Of a stretch of 64,000 nt of DNA, positions 1 to 10,195 are shown one piece after another. The notes below the pieces were generated by a model, which had not been told where the DNA came from, made no database searches, and saw nothing but the letters and a program-made list of their open reading frames with translations. Every line of letters starts with the position of its first letter. Position 1 is the first letter of the stretch. The translations under genes were made by a program, and so were the position numbers. Origin of the DNA: Dermatophagoides farinae (Eukaryota; Arthropoda; Arachnida; Sarcoptiformes; Pyroglyphidae); the NCBI RefSeq assembly GCF_024713945.1, contig NC_134678.1, positions 62,001 through 126,000 of the forward strand. Direction: 5' to 3'.

Positions 1-674
1 TACACTTAAATCGGGTTTCCAACGAGATTCGAATACAGCCATGGCTGCTAACGAACCGGAACCCATGGTTGTATAGGGTATTTTATCTGTCGAACCATGT
101 GGGTGAATACAATAGAGAGTAGGACCGAATTTGTCCACACCACCCAAAACCAAAGCAGCGCCAATATATCCTTGGTACCTATATGAAGCAAAGCTTGGGT
201 TAAACATTCGGTACCGAAATAATCATCTTACCGGTAAAGATATTGTTTCAGCAAACGATTCGCAACGCACACAGGCACTTGTTTGCCAGTATTCAAACGT
301 AATAATTCTAATTGTGAACTAATCATTTTTGTAGTATAGTCCGTATCAGCAGCTGTACCGGCACCACAGCAATACATATTCTTGGCAAGGAAATGAATTT
401 TCGCACAATTCTTATCGGCCACAACGTTACCCGATGTTGCACGAGTATCGGCACCCAATATTACACCATCTTTGAAAATGATTCCAGCAATAGTGGTGCC
501 AGTTTTCTGCACTTTAGGAATGGGAAAACCTTTTTGTTTCAAATACTCATTCCTTGTAGATAAAAAATTTAATCAAATTAATCGTACAAATTTAGATATC
601 GATAAATCGTACCTTTCAAAATTTTCAAAATTAAATCCACCAGTTGGTATTTCGGGCAAGATTGCCGAAGACAT
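1..674 (-). CDS. PSMB7: Proteasome subunit beta type-7 (beta-2, trypsin-like), 3' end outside the window
   Basis: This is a catalytic subunit of the 20S core that cleaves after basic residues. Exons run 674-613, 552-232 and 178 to beyond position 1; every junction is GT-AG and in phase. A 39-residue propeptide precedes a TG/TTIAG processing site, so mature Thr1 is residue 40 of the precursor. Family-typical stretches follow: [30 protein letters not shown] and, in exon 3, [15 protein letters not shown] and [14 protein letters not shown]. The start is the only ATG before the propeptide. The reading frame is still open at position 1, so about the last 70 residues are missing. The gene is divergent from the ATF6-type gene with 404 bp between start codons. 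Identification is firm from the catalytic motif and collinear match; exon edges are inferred by eye. Confidence 0.95.
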
Positions 675-1078
675 GTCGATCGATTTTTGGTAATAGTAAT
701 TAGTATTAGTAGTAATTATTTAAAATTCTAAATCAATAAAAAAATAAACACTTTTCTACATTTGACAATCCAAGCTTTTATATGCGATAGGCAATGACTC
801 GGCTAAATCCAATTCTCCAGCTTTGTTGACTAGAGCGTGTGTGATTCGAAAGATATCGATACAATCGATATCTTACAGAATTAGTGATTGTTAAACCACG
901 TAAACATTCAATTCAGATTCAGATGAGTGATAATCGTCGTTTCATTCTCTGTAAATAGAATCAAAATTATTAATGGTATATAATGGTATTTTAATTTGAA
1001 TTGAATTGAATTGATTGAATAAATAGATTCAACTCCGTATCGTAATCGTAAATAATAATATATTTATTGTATTCAACA
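675..1078. promoter_or_regulatory. Divergent intergenic promoter region between PSMB7 and ATF6-like
   Basis: These 404 bp separate two divergent start codons and contain no ORF of note. The only conspicuous element is an inverted repeat at 850-874 (see separate entry). Around 1000-1020 there is a short GAATT/GATT-rich direct repeat. Use as a shared promoter is inferred from gene orientation. Confidence 0.6.
850..874. repeat. Perfect 11-bp inverted repeat containing TATCGATA
   Basis: The arm AAGATATCGAT (850-860) and its exact reverse complement ATCGATATCTT (864-874) flank the 3-base spacer ACA. TATCGATA at 854-861 is identical to the core DRE site bound by DREF in Drosophila, which is common in divergent housekeeping promoters. 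Function here is inferred from sequence and position only. Confidence 0.55.
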
Positions 1079-2941
1079 ATGGTCGATATAAATATTCTGT
1101 GTAAGTACTATTTGATTTCTTCTGTCTAAATCTAATTTTTATTATATCTCACATTCGCAGCTGATAATCATTTCGGTATACTACCATCTTATCAGGATAC
1201 TTGTTGTCAAATAACCAACGATTATCTGGGAAATATTGATGAAAGTGATTTAATCACATTCACGGATAATGATACATTCGATACATCACCGCCATCGGAT
1301 CAATATTTCATTGATACACCACCCGAAACACCAGTTAATAATCATACCTGTTCCATTACTAGCAACGGAAACGATATTCTCAATAATAATTTTAGCACCA
1401 TCAATACTGTGTTATTCGGTGAAAATGTGCTGGATTTCAATCAAAATTTTAATGAAATCAACAAACATTCACCATCAATAAATCATCAAAGCGATAGTGA
1501 CAATAGTAACAACACTTCAATCACCACGAATACAACGATTCCATTGACCATTACTTGTCCTACGATTCTATGTTCAAACGAAACCGATACAGTATCATCA
1601 TTGTCATCATCCTCATTCATAGTAAATGGCTATAATCGTGTGTTTGATAGTAAAATATCTAATGGTCATCATAATAATATTCAACCGAAAACTATATTAC
1701 CTAGCAAAGTTTCTAATCACAGACTGAAAGAACGTGACAATTTACATAAACAAAAAATTGAAGCACGTAAATTACGTAATCGAGAAGCTGCATTAAATTC
1801 TCGGCTAAAAAAGAAAGAATATCTGGACAATTTAGAATCGCAAGTCAAACGATTGGGCAAAGAAAATACCGATCTAATGCTAGAGAATGCATTGTTGAAG
1901 CAGAAAATTGTTGATCTAGAACAGGAAATCGGAAAATTCAGACTTTTAGATGCGAATGGCAATTTTACAGATGCAGCGAGCAGCAGAAAAAAGGCTAAAA
2001 TTAGCTTCTTTGCCGTTGCATTCATGTTCCTGTTTCAGATTTCACCATATCTGATGTCAATATCGCCTGGAAATGAACGTGCAAATGAAAACACTGCTCC
2101 AATCGTTTTTTCAAATAAAAATTTCACAGTCAAATCATTTGAAGCCAATAAGAATCATCATTTTTCACGAACACTGCTTTGGAAAACGGAAGAAACTGAT
2201 AATTATTTCCAGAAATTGTCAACCAATTATAATTCAAGCAATTTAGACACTTTTTATCCGAATCAAACAAATGTTGGCGGCTGTGAAGATTATTATAATC
2301 GAACTGAGCTAATAAGATTGGAGAATGAACTTCGTGGATGGCTCACACGATTCAAACTGGAAGAGAATGAATCTCGCCGTCGTCAACATTCAACATCGAA
2401 ATCAAAGAAAAAACTATTATACGATCTTAAACATGTACCGATACCAAGACTGAAACTTTGGATGCAAAAACAACGTTACATGGACTATCTGAATGAAGAA
2501 TTGGATCATTCTTTCGATGATCCATTCGTGCCATATGATCTGGAGAATTTAATGTCAACCATACATAGACGTGATGATACATTCTATTATCTATCCTATC
2601 CATCAAAAGGTCATTTAATTCTGCCACCAATGTCCAATCGAACAGATATTCGACCTCGTTTCAGTTTTCTCATACCAACAGCATATAATTTTAGCCAACA
2701 ACGAAATAATTCCAACAACACTGATAGTAATGGCCAAAATCAAACGGAGACTGGATTAACATTGCCTAATCATCATTTACATATGCTACAAATTGATTGT
2801 CAAGTCATTAATACTAAAGTATCCTTGATCAATATGAATCACCATCATCCATATGGAAGTGCACATTCGAAACGTAAAATTCGATCTTCATCAACATCAA
2901 CGAAACCGAGCATTATTAATCAATTTATGAATAAACCATAA
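1079..2941 (+). CDS. ATF6: ATF6-type ER membrane-anchored bZIP transcription factor
   Basis: This is the likely ER stress sensor: an N-terminal bZIP activator held in the ER membrane and released by Site-1/Site-2 proteases. Exon 1 is 1079-1100; a 60-nt intron is followed by one long exon 1161-2941, giving 600 residues. The N-terminus is acidic and Ser/Asn-rich. A basic region (about 209-230, NREAALNSRLKKKEYL) continues into a leucine zipper to about 267. A single hydrophobic helix lies at about 288-307 and is followed by a ~290-residue Asn-rich lumenal part with many N-glycosylation sequons. RTLL at about 344-347 resembles the S1P site RxxL. KKKEYLDNLE after the basic region favours ATF6 over CREB3 or OASIS, though CREB3-type remains possible. 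The first ATG gives an uninterrupted frame across the splice. Confidence 0.82.
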
Positions 2942-3057
2942 TGAAAGAGAAAAAGCTTTATTTACCAATTTTTTTGTTTGTAGTTTTTTTTCAATATAAA
3001 AAAGCAATCCATAAAATAAATCCATAATTCAACCATTCACTGATTTTCTATTATCAA
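2942..3057. other. Convergent 3' ends of ATF6-like and CCT2 with crossed poly(A) signals
   Basis: Only 116 bp separate the two stop codons. A plus-strand AATAAA lies at 3015-3020 (for the ATF6-like gene) and a minus-strand AATAAA (TTTATT at 2957-2962) serves CCT2. Each signal lies beyond the other, so the mature 3' UTRs should overlap antisense. Confidence 0.6.
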
Positions 3058-4677
3058 TCAGTGTCCACGGCGATCAACTTCACGTCTTCGTGGTGCTGCC
3101 TTGATGATATTATCAACACGTAGAATCATTTCGGCCGCTTCAGCAGCTGAAATCAACACTTGACGTTTGACGACAAATGGTTCAATGATGCCCAATTCGG
3201 CCATATCGGCTGTACATCCAACATTCATATCTAGACCATAAGTATGTTTGCCTTGCGAATGATAGGCCCGTAATTCGGAAATTAATTGTGCACTATCAAA
3301 GCCACCATTGTCAGCAATAATTGTAGGCAATTGTCGCAAAGCGTTTGCAAATGAATCTATTGCAAACGATTCTTTTCCCGGTGTTTGTTCGGCCAATTGT
3401 GTGACCACATGAGCCATCAACACTTCACCGGAACCACCACCATAGATGATTCGGGAATCTTTAACCGTTTCTGTTAGAACACACAGCGCATCATGCAATG
3501 ATCGTTCAGCTTCATCCAGAATCTGTTGTGTAGCACCACGAATGACAATCGTACAAGCTTCACCCAAAGGTACGCCAGAGAATTTCAACACTTTATCATC
3601 GCCAATCATAACTTCTTCGATCAGATCACAATGGCCAAGTTTCACTTTATCCGGACTGCCAAACGTCGAAACAATCTCTCCACCGGTCACTAAAGCCAAC
3701 CGTTCAATACCGTCGAAATCGGCATGTTCGATGGCCATCACACCAGCATCGGCAAACAATTGTTCCGGATAATTATAAATGAGTTGCCGATTTATGAAAA
3801 CGTTGATGTTATGCTTCACAATTAGATCCACTTTTTCGCGCATTTTCTCCTTTTCGGCCAATTCCAATTCAGCCACTTTGGCCACTGAATCCGCTTTGAC
3901 ACGTGAGCCGAATACTTTGATTTTATCCGTGTCCATCGGTGTGTTGGCAATAAGAATTCTAGCCTTTTCGATACGTTTAGGTTGATTGACGCCTGGTTTT
4001 TTATTAAGTAGAAATCCTTCTTCTAGATATGAATCGCTAAGGCTACCGCCCAATTTTTTGATTATCTGTATGGCATTCAAATCGCCCGATCCTTTCAGTC
4101 GAAGAACAGAATCAACGGCCAATTTAGCAAACAGATCTTTATGCTGAGAAAGGATTTTCGAACTTAACGTCGTTCGGGCAATATTCATGAGGTCATTGCG
4201 AAATCGGTCCGGTTGGTCACTATGATTTTGAGTGGATTTCTCCAAAGCTACTTTGGCTGCATCGACAGCTTTACGCCAGCCAGAAATGATTGTTTGTGGG
4301 TGAATTTTCATTTCGATCAATTTTTCTGCTTCACGTATGAGTTCGGCTGCCAAAACCGTGACAGAAGTGGTACCATCACCAACTTCATCGTCTTGAGTTT
4401 TTGAAATATCAACCAAAACTTTGCTGGCCGGATTATCCACACCGATTGATTTCAATATCGTAGCACCATCATTTGTTACTTCCACTTTTCCTTCGTTTCG
4501 GCCTTCGTTCAACAGGATTTTGTCCATACCTTTTGGACCCAATGTACTTTTGACCAAATCACCAATTGCAATGGCACCGATAAACGATGAAAGACGAGCT
4601 GTTTCGGCTTTCTCTTCATCTGCTTCGGTCTTAAGAATATTGACCGGATTCAACGAACGACTTTGAATGTTTAACAT
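3058..4677 (-). CDS. CCT2: T-complex protein 1 subunit beta (chaperonin CCT2)
   Basis: This is a subunit of the cytosolic TRiC/CCT chaperonin, which folds actin, tubulin and WD40 proteins using ATP. It is a single uninterrupted exon of 539 residues, close to the usual length of about 535. The order of motifs is diagnostic of the beta subunit: APVNI-like N-terminus ([20 protein letters not shown]), [23 protein letters not shown], the ATPase motif [31 protein letters not shown] and C-terminal [12 protein letters not shown]. The absence of introns contrasts with most neighbours, but its base composition and codon use look native, so it need not be a retrocopy. It is divergent from RPL28 and convergent with the ATF6-like gene. 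Confidence 0.97.
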   Translation of the reverse strand: MLNIQSRSLNPVNILKTEADEEKAETARLSSFIGAIAIGDLVKSTLGPKGMDKILLNEGRNEGKVEVTNDGATILKSIGVDNPASKVLVDISKTQDDEVGDGTTSVTVLAAELIREAEKLIEMKIHPQTIISGWRKAVDAAKVALEKSTQNHSDQPDRFRNDLMNIARTTLSSKILSQHKDLFAKLAVDSVLRLKGSGDLNAIQIIKKLGGSLSDSYLEEGFLLNKKPGVNQPKRIEKARILIANTPMDTDKIKVFGSRVKADSVAKVAELELAEKEKMREKVDLIVKHNINVFINRQLIYNYPEQLFADAGVMAIEHADFDGIERLALVTGGEIVSTFGSPDKVKLGHCDLIEEVMIGDDKVLKFSGVPLGEACTIVIRGATQQILDEAERSLHDALCVLTETVKDSRIIYGGGSGEVLMAHVVTQLAEQTPGKESFAIDSFANALRQLPTIIADNGGFDSAQLISELRAYHSQGKHTYGLDMNVGCTADMAELGIIEPFVVKRQVLISAAEAAEMILRVDNIIKAAPRRREVDRRGH

Positions 4678-5162
4678 GTTTATAGTAAATGATATGAATG
4701 GAAATTAAATCGATCAAATCAAACGAAAATAACTTTGAAAACTTGTGTATACAGACAATGAAACAACGTGCTTATAGAAAAACGTACATGCCTGTGAGAA
4801 CAAGCCCATTTTTTACATTGTCATTTGAAAGTGACCATTCAAAACAAACAGTACAAATTACTTGAAATCTTTCTTTACCGATAAAAAAAGATCTTTGCTT
4901 ATCGATTAAAGTGAATAAATGGCCTATTTATAAAATATTGTTGAATATATGTTGAGTAATTTGGAATATAATAATTAAAATATTGTCCGATAAAGATTTG
5001 ACTATAATTTCGTTACATTGTTTATGAAGGGATATACACACGTTGTTTGGCTTCCTTTTCTTCCTTTCTGTGGCTGTGTGTGTGGTGTGAGTTTTCATCA
5101 TCATTTGTTGAAATTCTGTTATTTTTGGCTCGTAAATTCTGTTTATTTTGACGATTTCAAAA
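4678..5162. promoter_or_regulatory. Divergent intergenic region between CCT2 and RPL28
   Basis: These 485 bp between divergent housekeeping genes contain no coding sequence. A half-match to the DRE core (TTATCGATTA) occurs near 4899-4908. Nothing else stands out beyond short AT-rich runs and a TG tract just upstream of RPL28. Confidence 0.45.
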
Positions 5163-5660
5163 ATGGTTTCTGGTTTAAATACTTCGTCCGACTTGAATTG
5201 GTTGATCACCCGAAATAGTTCATGCTATTTGCTGAAACGTCGTGGTGTGAACCATCATTTTAGCACCGATCCATTAAATCCAAAAGGTCTTTACAAACCT
5301 CGATTTCAAGGAACAATTCAACGACGAGCATTGAGTGTACAGGAAAATCCATCGGGTAAAGGCGTTGTGATGGTTTACAAGAAACGAGCAAATCAAAACA
5401 AACCGGCCAAATCATTGAATCGTGTGGTCATGAATCGTAATGCTCGACGTACCGTACGAAACATCAAACAATTTGTCAACAAGCAAAATTATCGGAACGA
5501 TTTGAAAAACGTAAGTCATCAACACCTTAAATTTAAAGTACAAAAACTAATTTTGACTAAAATTCAAATTTAGGTCGTATTGAGAAAAGCCAGTGCATTG
5601 CTACGAGCACAGCGCATCAAAAATTCCAAAAAGACTCGTCAATCGAAGAAGAAAGAATAA
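5163..5660 (+). CDS. RPL28: 60S ribosomal protein L28 (eL28)
   Basis: This is a structural protein of the large cytosolic ribosomal subunit. Exons are 5163-5510 and 5574-5660 with a 63-nt intron (GTAAGT..TTTAG), giving 144 residues; animal eL28 is about 137-144. Diagnostic stretches are LNWLITRNSSCYLLKRR, FSTDPLNPKG, GKGVVMVYKKR, NRNARRTVRNIK and the exon-2 tail RKASALLRAQRIK with a Lys/Arg-rich end. MVSG at 5163 is preferred over the upstream in-frame ATG at 5148 because homology begins there. AATAAA signals at 5697-5706 follow the stop by about 40 nt. Confidence 0.96.
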
Positions 5661-6053
5661 TCTTTTAATATAGAAATGTAATTGAAGTTTTTCATGAATA
5701 AATAAAACAACTTTTTCTTTCTAAATTTTTTACTTTTCACTGCAAACCATTTTACATACACACTCACAAACATCTGTTGATATATCATCAGATGATATAT
5801 AACCACCGTTAATGTTCTAATGTAGATAAATGTAGAAACAACAACGAAAAAAACGAATGATTGTTCATTGATTAGTCATGTTGAGGAGGAAAACAATTTG
5901 TGTGCACATCGCAAATCAATCAAATAGAATGCAACATCTATTTTCTATATAGCAACAAACAAAAATGAATGAATGTTATCAAATGTGAATTTGTCAAATA
6001 AAACAACAGAAAGAAAGGACTATATATTAAAAACGACGAATCCGGTGGGTGTT
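5661..6053. other. Convergent intergenic region RPL28 / STXBP1
   Basis: Overlapping AATAAA signals at 5697-5706 terminate RPL28. The remaining ~340 bp are AT-rich with a short duplicated TATATCATCAGATGATATAT palindrome near 5780-5800. No gene is seen; the distal part is probably STXBP1 3' UTR. Confidence 0.4.
5697..5706 (+). terminator. Poly(A) signals of RPL28
   Basis: Two overlapping AATAAA hexamers about 37-46 nt after the RPL28 stop codon, followed by a T-rich stretch. Confidence 0.6.
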
Positions 6054-8154
6054 TCAATTGTTCAGCGAACGTAAATCTTCAAGAAAACTTGATGGCATCA
6101 TTAGGTGATCGCCTCCTAGTTAATGAATGAATGAATGAGTGAATCAAATTCAAAACATTTCAACATACCGATAATGACTTCCCAATTCTTTGATGCTGTA
6201 GTCACTTCATAAGCACATCTCATTTCGGAATATGTTGCACCACCCAATATGAAAACAATCAAACGAGGAACATTTTTGATATTCAATGAATTTTTCTCTT
6301 TGTGCCAATGACCATAACGCATACTGGTGGGTGCTGGACGCCCATAACTAGTGGGTGCACCACGTCCAGGTAAATACTGAAAATGTTTCTGGTCCAATTT
6401 ATCTTCGATTGCATCCTATATGAATAACAATAACAAACACTTTATAAGTCACATGTTAATGTTAAAGCATTTGTATACCTCCATAATGTCTTTGATGACC
6501 GGTGTCCATCGCGACATCTGATAAGTTTGCTCCGTAATTCGTTCTTTACGAGGATATTGATATACTTTACGACGACTACCATCGGTTACAATATTTACTC
6601 CTAAATGACTCATATTTGTTATGATCGATTTGTCCGATACTGGAATCTGTGCATGTTGAATCAATTTGGTTAGATTCTCTTCGCTAATACCATTTTTCGA
6701 AAGAATGTAAAGCAGAATGATACGGATTTTGTCGAAAATTTCGAAATTCTGATCCAACAAAATGGGAACAATATTTCGCATTGGATCCTTGATTTTTTCA
6801 CCTTCGGCGTCGGTGCCCATAGCCAAATCCTGTTCGACTCGACACAATTTATCCACATATCCTTGATAACGTTTCATACAATCTTCAGCCAGATGCAAAT
6901 GTGTGGAATATTTGCTCAGTTCTTTTTGATATTGCGGCATCTTTTTAATCATTTGCGACAGATCTTTGAGACTAGTTTTGTCACTGGTATTCATTCGTTT
7001 GCTTTCGACGAACTTTTTCAATTGTTTCGTTACATTTTGTGAGACTAGAGCAATATGTTGATGACGTAATTCGGCCCAGATTTCATCATTTTCGTCGAGA
7101 AGAACTTCCTTTTCACGAATTTCATTTGCCTGTTGAATTTCGAATTTATAAACATCATTCTCAATGTTCAATAGATCATAGGCCATTGCCTGGAATGTGA
7201 GTTCATGTAATAATGGTGACACACAATCGAATCCTCGATCGATTATTAACAATTGTGAACGTGCTTTTTCTGGCCCTTCGCCCATGGTCGGTTCATCCGC
7301 TTTGTATGCATCCAATTTCTGTTGCACAGCATTTGCAAATTCAATATTTCGTTCGAAATCCGAACGAAAACGAATACTGGGATATTCACCAAGCGTTGCA
7401 CACAATGTGGCCAATTGTTCAGCCAATCTTTCTTGTGCTTGTAAACGTATCATTGCTTTGTTGGGACTGAAAAACATTGAAAAGGCTTCGGCCGAATCCA
7501 ATGAATATACTTGTGATTCGTATGGAAGAAAAGCAATGTTTATCTCCTTCAGTGATTTAATATGTTTTGCACAAGGACTTTTCGATAATTCATTAAATAG
7601 ATCGTCCGGACATGTTTCGGTGAAAAATACATGTGCTGCTCGATAAAGTGCACAACGAGTGCTGAGAAAATCTTGTTGCAATAATCGAATCGACTGAAAA
7701 CAGACCAACAATCAATCATTAATGAATGAAAACAACAAAGTATCTTACCTCCTATCAATCATCGATGAAATTGACAATGGAATTTAAAATGGACAAAAAA
7801 AAACAACAAACAAATCAGATCATTTAGAGTAAAATAGCCACATTCAATAGCATACCCTATCCATCGGCGAAATGAGATAAATGGCGTCCATATTGGGTAA
7901 TGGTTCACGTTTCTTTCCAACATCCTCAACAATGGTAATACCTTCTGTGGCAATTTCATGCATCTTACAGCATGATGAGATCATTCTCATTCCAAGTTGA
8001 TCAACAATCAATACTTTCCATTCGCCTTTCTTTCGGCTAGCACGAACAACATCGTTCATAATCTCTGTTTCACAATAAAGGCCAAATTTAGCATCAACAA
8101 AACATTTTTATTCGAACTAGACTTACTTTGGCCAACCAAAAGTTTTAGAGCCAT
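6054..8154 (-). CDS. STXBP1: Syntaxin-binding protein 1 / Munc18-1 (Sec1/Munc18 family, Drosophila Rop)
   Basis: This SM protein clasps syntaxin and templates SNARE assembly for vesicle fusion, above all at synapses. Five exons: 8154-8127, 8064-7856, 7693-6479, 6415-6169 and 6115-6054; all junctions are in phase, total 586 residues (family ~590). The short first exon encodes MALKLLVGQ and splices into KIMNDVV. Recognisable stretches include [124 protein letters not shown] and RYGHWHKEK. The neuronal Munc18-1 branch is favoured over Munc18-2/3 and Sly1, though one mite gene may serve all Munc18 roles. Promoter side faces the serpin gene. Confidence 0.96.
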
Positions 8155-8697
8155 ATTCACAAATGATTAACAGATAGAAGATGCAACAATTGATGAATTG
8201 ATGATGACCAAAACGGTAATTTGATAATTTCGTTTTGTTGTTGTTTTTGTTTTTGTTGTTATTGAAAAAAATGATGACAGACTCGCCGAGAAATGACAGG
8301 GGATTGTCTCAACAAACATATATATAGCCACCACTACAACCAGCAGCAGCGGCAGCAGCAGCAGCACACTTATAGATCAGCAGATCATCAAACTATCCAT
8401 TATGCAGAGGGCAGTCATCATCATTACACAACATGGAATAATAATTTTGAGGAATAAAAATGCTATATCATGTTATCTGGGAACCCAGTAATCAAATATA
8501 TAGTAGCCAATGATTAATGTTCCAATTCTGTATTGTCGCAAATAGCAATAATGATGGAATTTATCATGCGCATTCGCATGAATTGTTTAAAATTGGAAAA
8601 AATTTAATTATGGAATTGCTATTGCCAACTAATTTTGATAAATAAATGTTGAATGAAATGAATGAAATGAAATTGTATCGATCGAAAAAGAAAAGAA
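8155..8697. promoter_or_regulatory. Divergent intergenic region STXBP1 / serpin
   Basis: These 543 bp hold no recognisable gene. Just upstream of STXBP1 on its coding strand is a pyrimidine-rich/CTG-like stretch (8340-8366, AGC/CAG units on the plus strand). Near the serpin start is a short AATG/GAAATGAAT direct repeat. Promoter function is inferred. Confidence 0.35.
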
Positions 8698-10195
8698 ATG
8701 GATGCGGCAATCAATAATGGTGTGTTCAATAAAAGTTTGGGCTTCAAAATGACGCTAATTAATTCGATGAATCAGTTTGCATTCAAATTGTTTAAAATGT
8801 TTGCCAGTCGTCATCAACATGATTCGAAAAACATGTGTTTCTCACCATTGGAAGTGTTCAATTCATTAGTGATGCTTCTGGTCGGTGCAAAAGGTATGAC
8901 CGAAACACAGCTAGAAGATATGCTTTGTTTGAAAGATTTTAACCAACCGACCAAATACAAAGAATTGATCAATCTAATCAAATGGATAATCAAAAGCAAT
9001 CACGAAATTATGGTTTACGGTACGGTCATCTACGTAGATCATCGTATGAAGTTGCGTCCAGAATATCTGGAAAAAGTGAAAAGTATATTCGAAATCAAAC
9101 CGAAACCGATCGATTTCTCGAAAATTAATGAAGCAATCTATATGATTAATAAGGATGCATATGAAATGACCGATGGTGTTATCGAAGGTGTTATTAGCCA
9201 CAAAGATCTTCAGGATGACGACAGCCAAGTGAAATTGGTCATTTCCAATGCTGTATTTTTTCGTGGTTATTGGCTTTTCAAATTCGGTGACATTCATAAA
9301 GAACAATTCCATTATGGATCAGGTTCGAAAACTGTACAAATCGATATGATGTCGCATCTTGGTTATCATCGTTATTATTATGATGAACAATTACAAGCAC
9401 AAACCGTATCAATAGCATATGCATCGAGTGATATTCGAATGGTGCTCATCATGCCCGAATCAATCACTACTGAGGCAATTACATTGGTCGATAAATTGAA
9501 TGCAGATAAATTGTTGCAATTATTTTGGAACTTACAAAACCAACCAAAATCATTGACCGAATTGACCATTCCTCGATTTGCATTGGAAGCCCATAAAGTA
9601 TCATTGCAACGGTCAGTCAAACAAATGGGTGCCAGATCCATTTATGACCCTGAAACAGCACAATTGAATGGAATTTGTGCCAATGACCAACGTATACATC
9701 TCACAAAGCTAGTACATAAAGCATTCATTCTAGTGGATGAAAGAGGTTCACATCAATACACTAGTAAGGTATGTTCATGTTTTCATGTGTTGCCATCAAT
9801 CAATCAATCAATCCATGATAATCTCATTATGATAATTTATTCATTCACGACAACAACAACAACCACACACACAGTCTCATGAAACAAGTCGTTTTGTCAA
9901 ACAAAAACAGATCGAGAATGCTGATACAACACAATCCTTGTCATTGAGTAAAGAACATTCGGAAAATAAAAGGGTCAAATTTAAGGCCAATCATCCATTT
10001 ATATTTTTGATATTGGATAAAATAACTGGTGTCGTTTGTTTTATGGGTGTTTTTGCCGATCCAACCCAAATTCTTGAAGTGGTACGTGAACAAGATCTGA
10101 GCAATGAAGAAATTACACAATTATTGGCCGAAAGTGATCAGAAATCGTTTCTCGATAATATATCCATCGATTCAACATCGTCCAGTCAATCATAA
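8698..10195 (+). CDS. Divergent serpin, probably non-inhibitory, with enlarged reactive loop and C-terminal extension
   Basis: Serpin-fold protein of 463 residues in two exons, 8698-9768 and 9875-10195, joined in phase 0. Fold signatures are NQFAFKLFK, KNMCFSPLEVFNSLVMLLVGAKGMTETQLEDML, KLVISNAVFFRGYW, MVLIMPE, LTIPRFALEA, KLVHKAFILVDERG, and FKANHPFIFLILD followed by GVVCFMGVFADPT. No signal peptide is visible, so an intracellular or unconventionally released protein is likely, unless a 5' exon was missed. The hinge after Gly350 reads SHQYTSK instead of small residues, arguing against protease trapping. From Gly350 to the strand after the loop there are about 43 residues versus about 26 in classical serpins. 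About 42 extra residues follow the normal C-terminus. Serpins include the mite group 27 allergens; this one looks more divergent. AATAAA lies at 10218-10223. Confidence 0.88.

Noticed and set aside
3446-4666. Several plus-strand ORFs of 60-108 codons opposite CCT2
   Set aside because: They are antisense shadows of a strongly conserved coding sequence and resemble no protein family.
3058-4677. CCT2 as a processed retrocopy because it lacks introns
   Set aside because: The frame is intact with full family conservation, there is no poly(A) tail remnant, and SNF8 and the mTERF-like gene nearby are also intronless.
8167-8367. Minus-strand 66-codon ORF upstream of STXBP1
   Set aside because: Leu/Val-rich frame driven by CAG/CTG-like repeats; it is not in frame with STXBP1 across a plausible splice.
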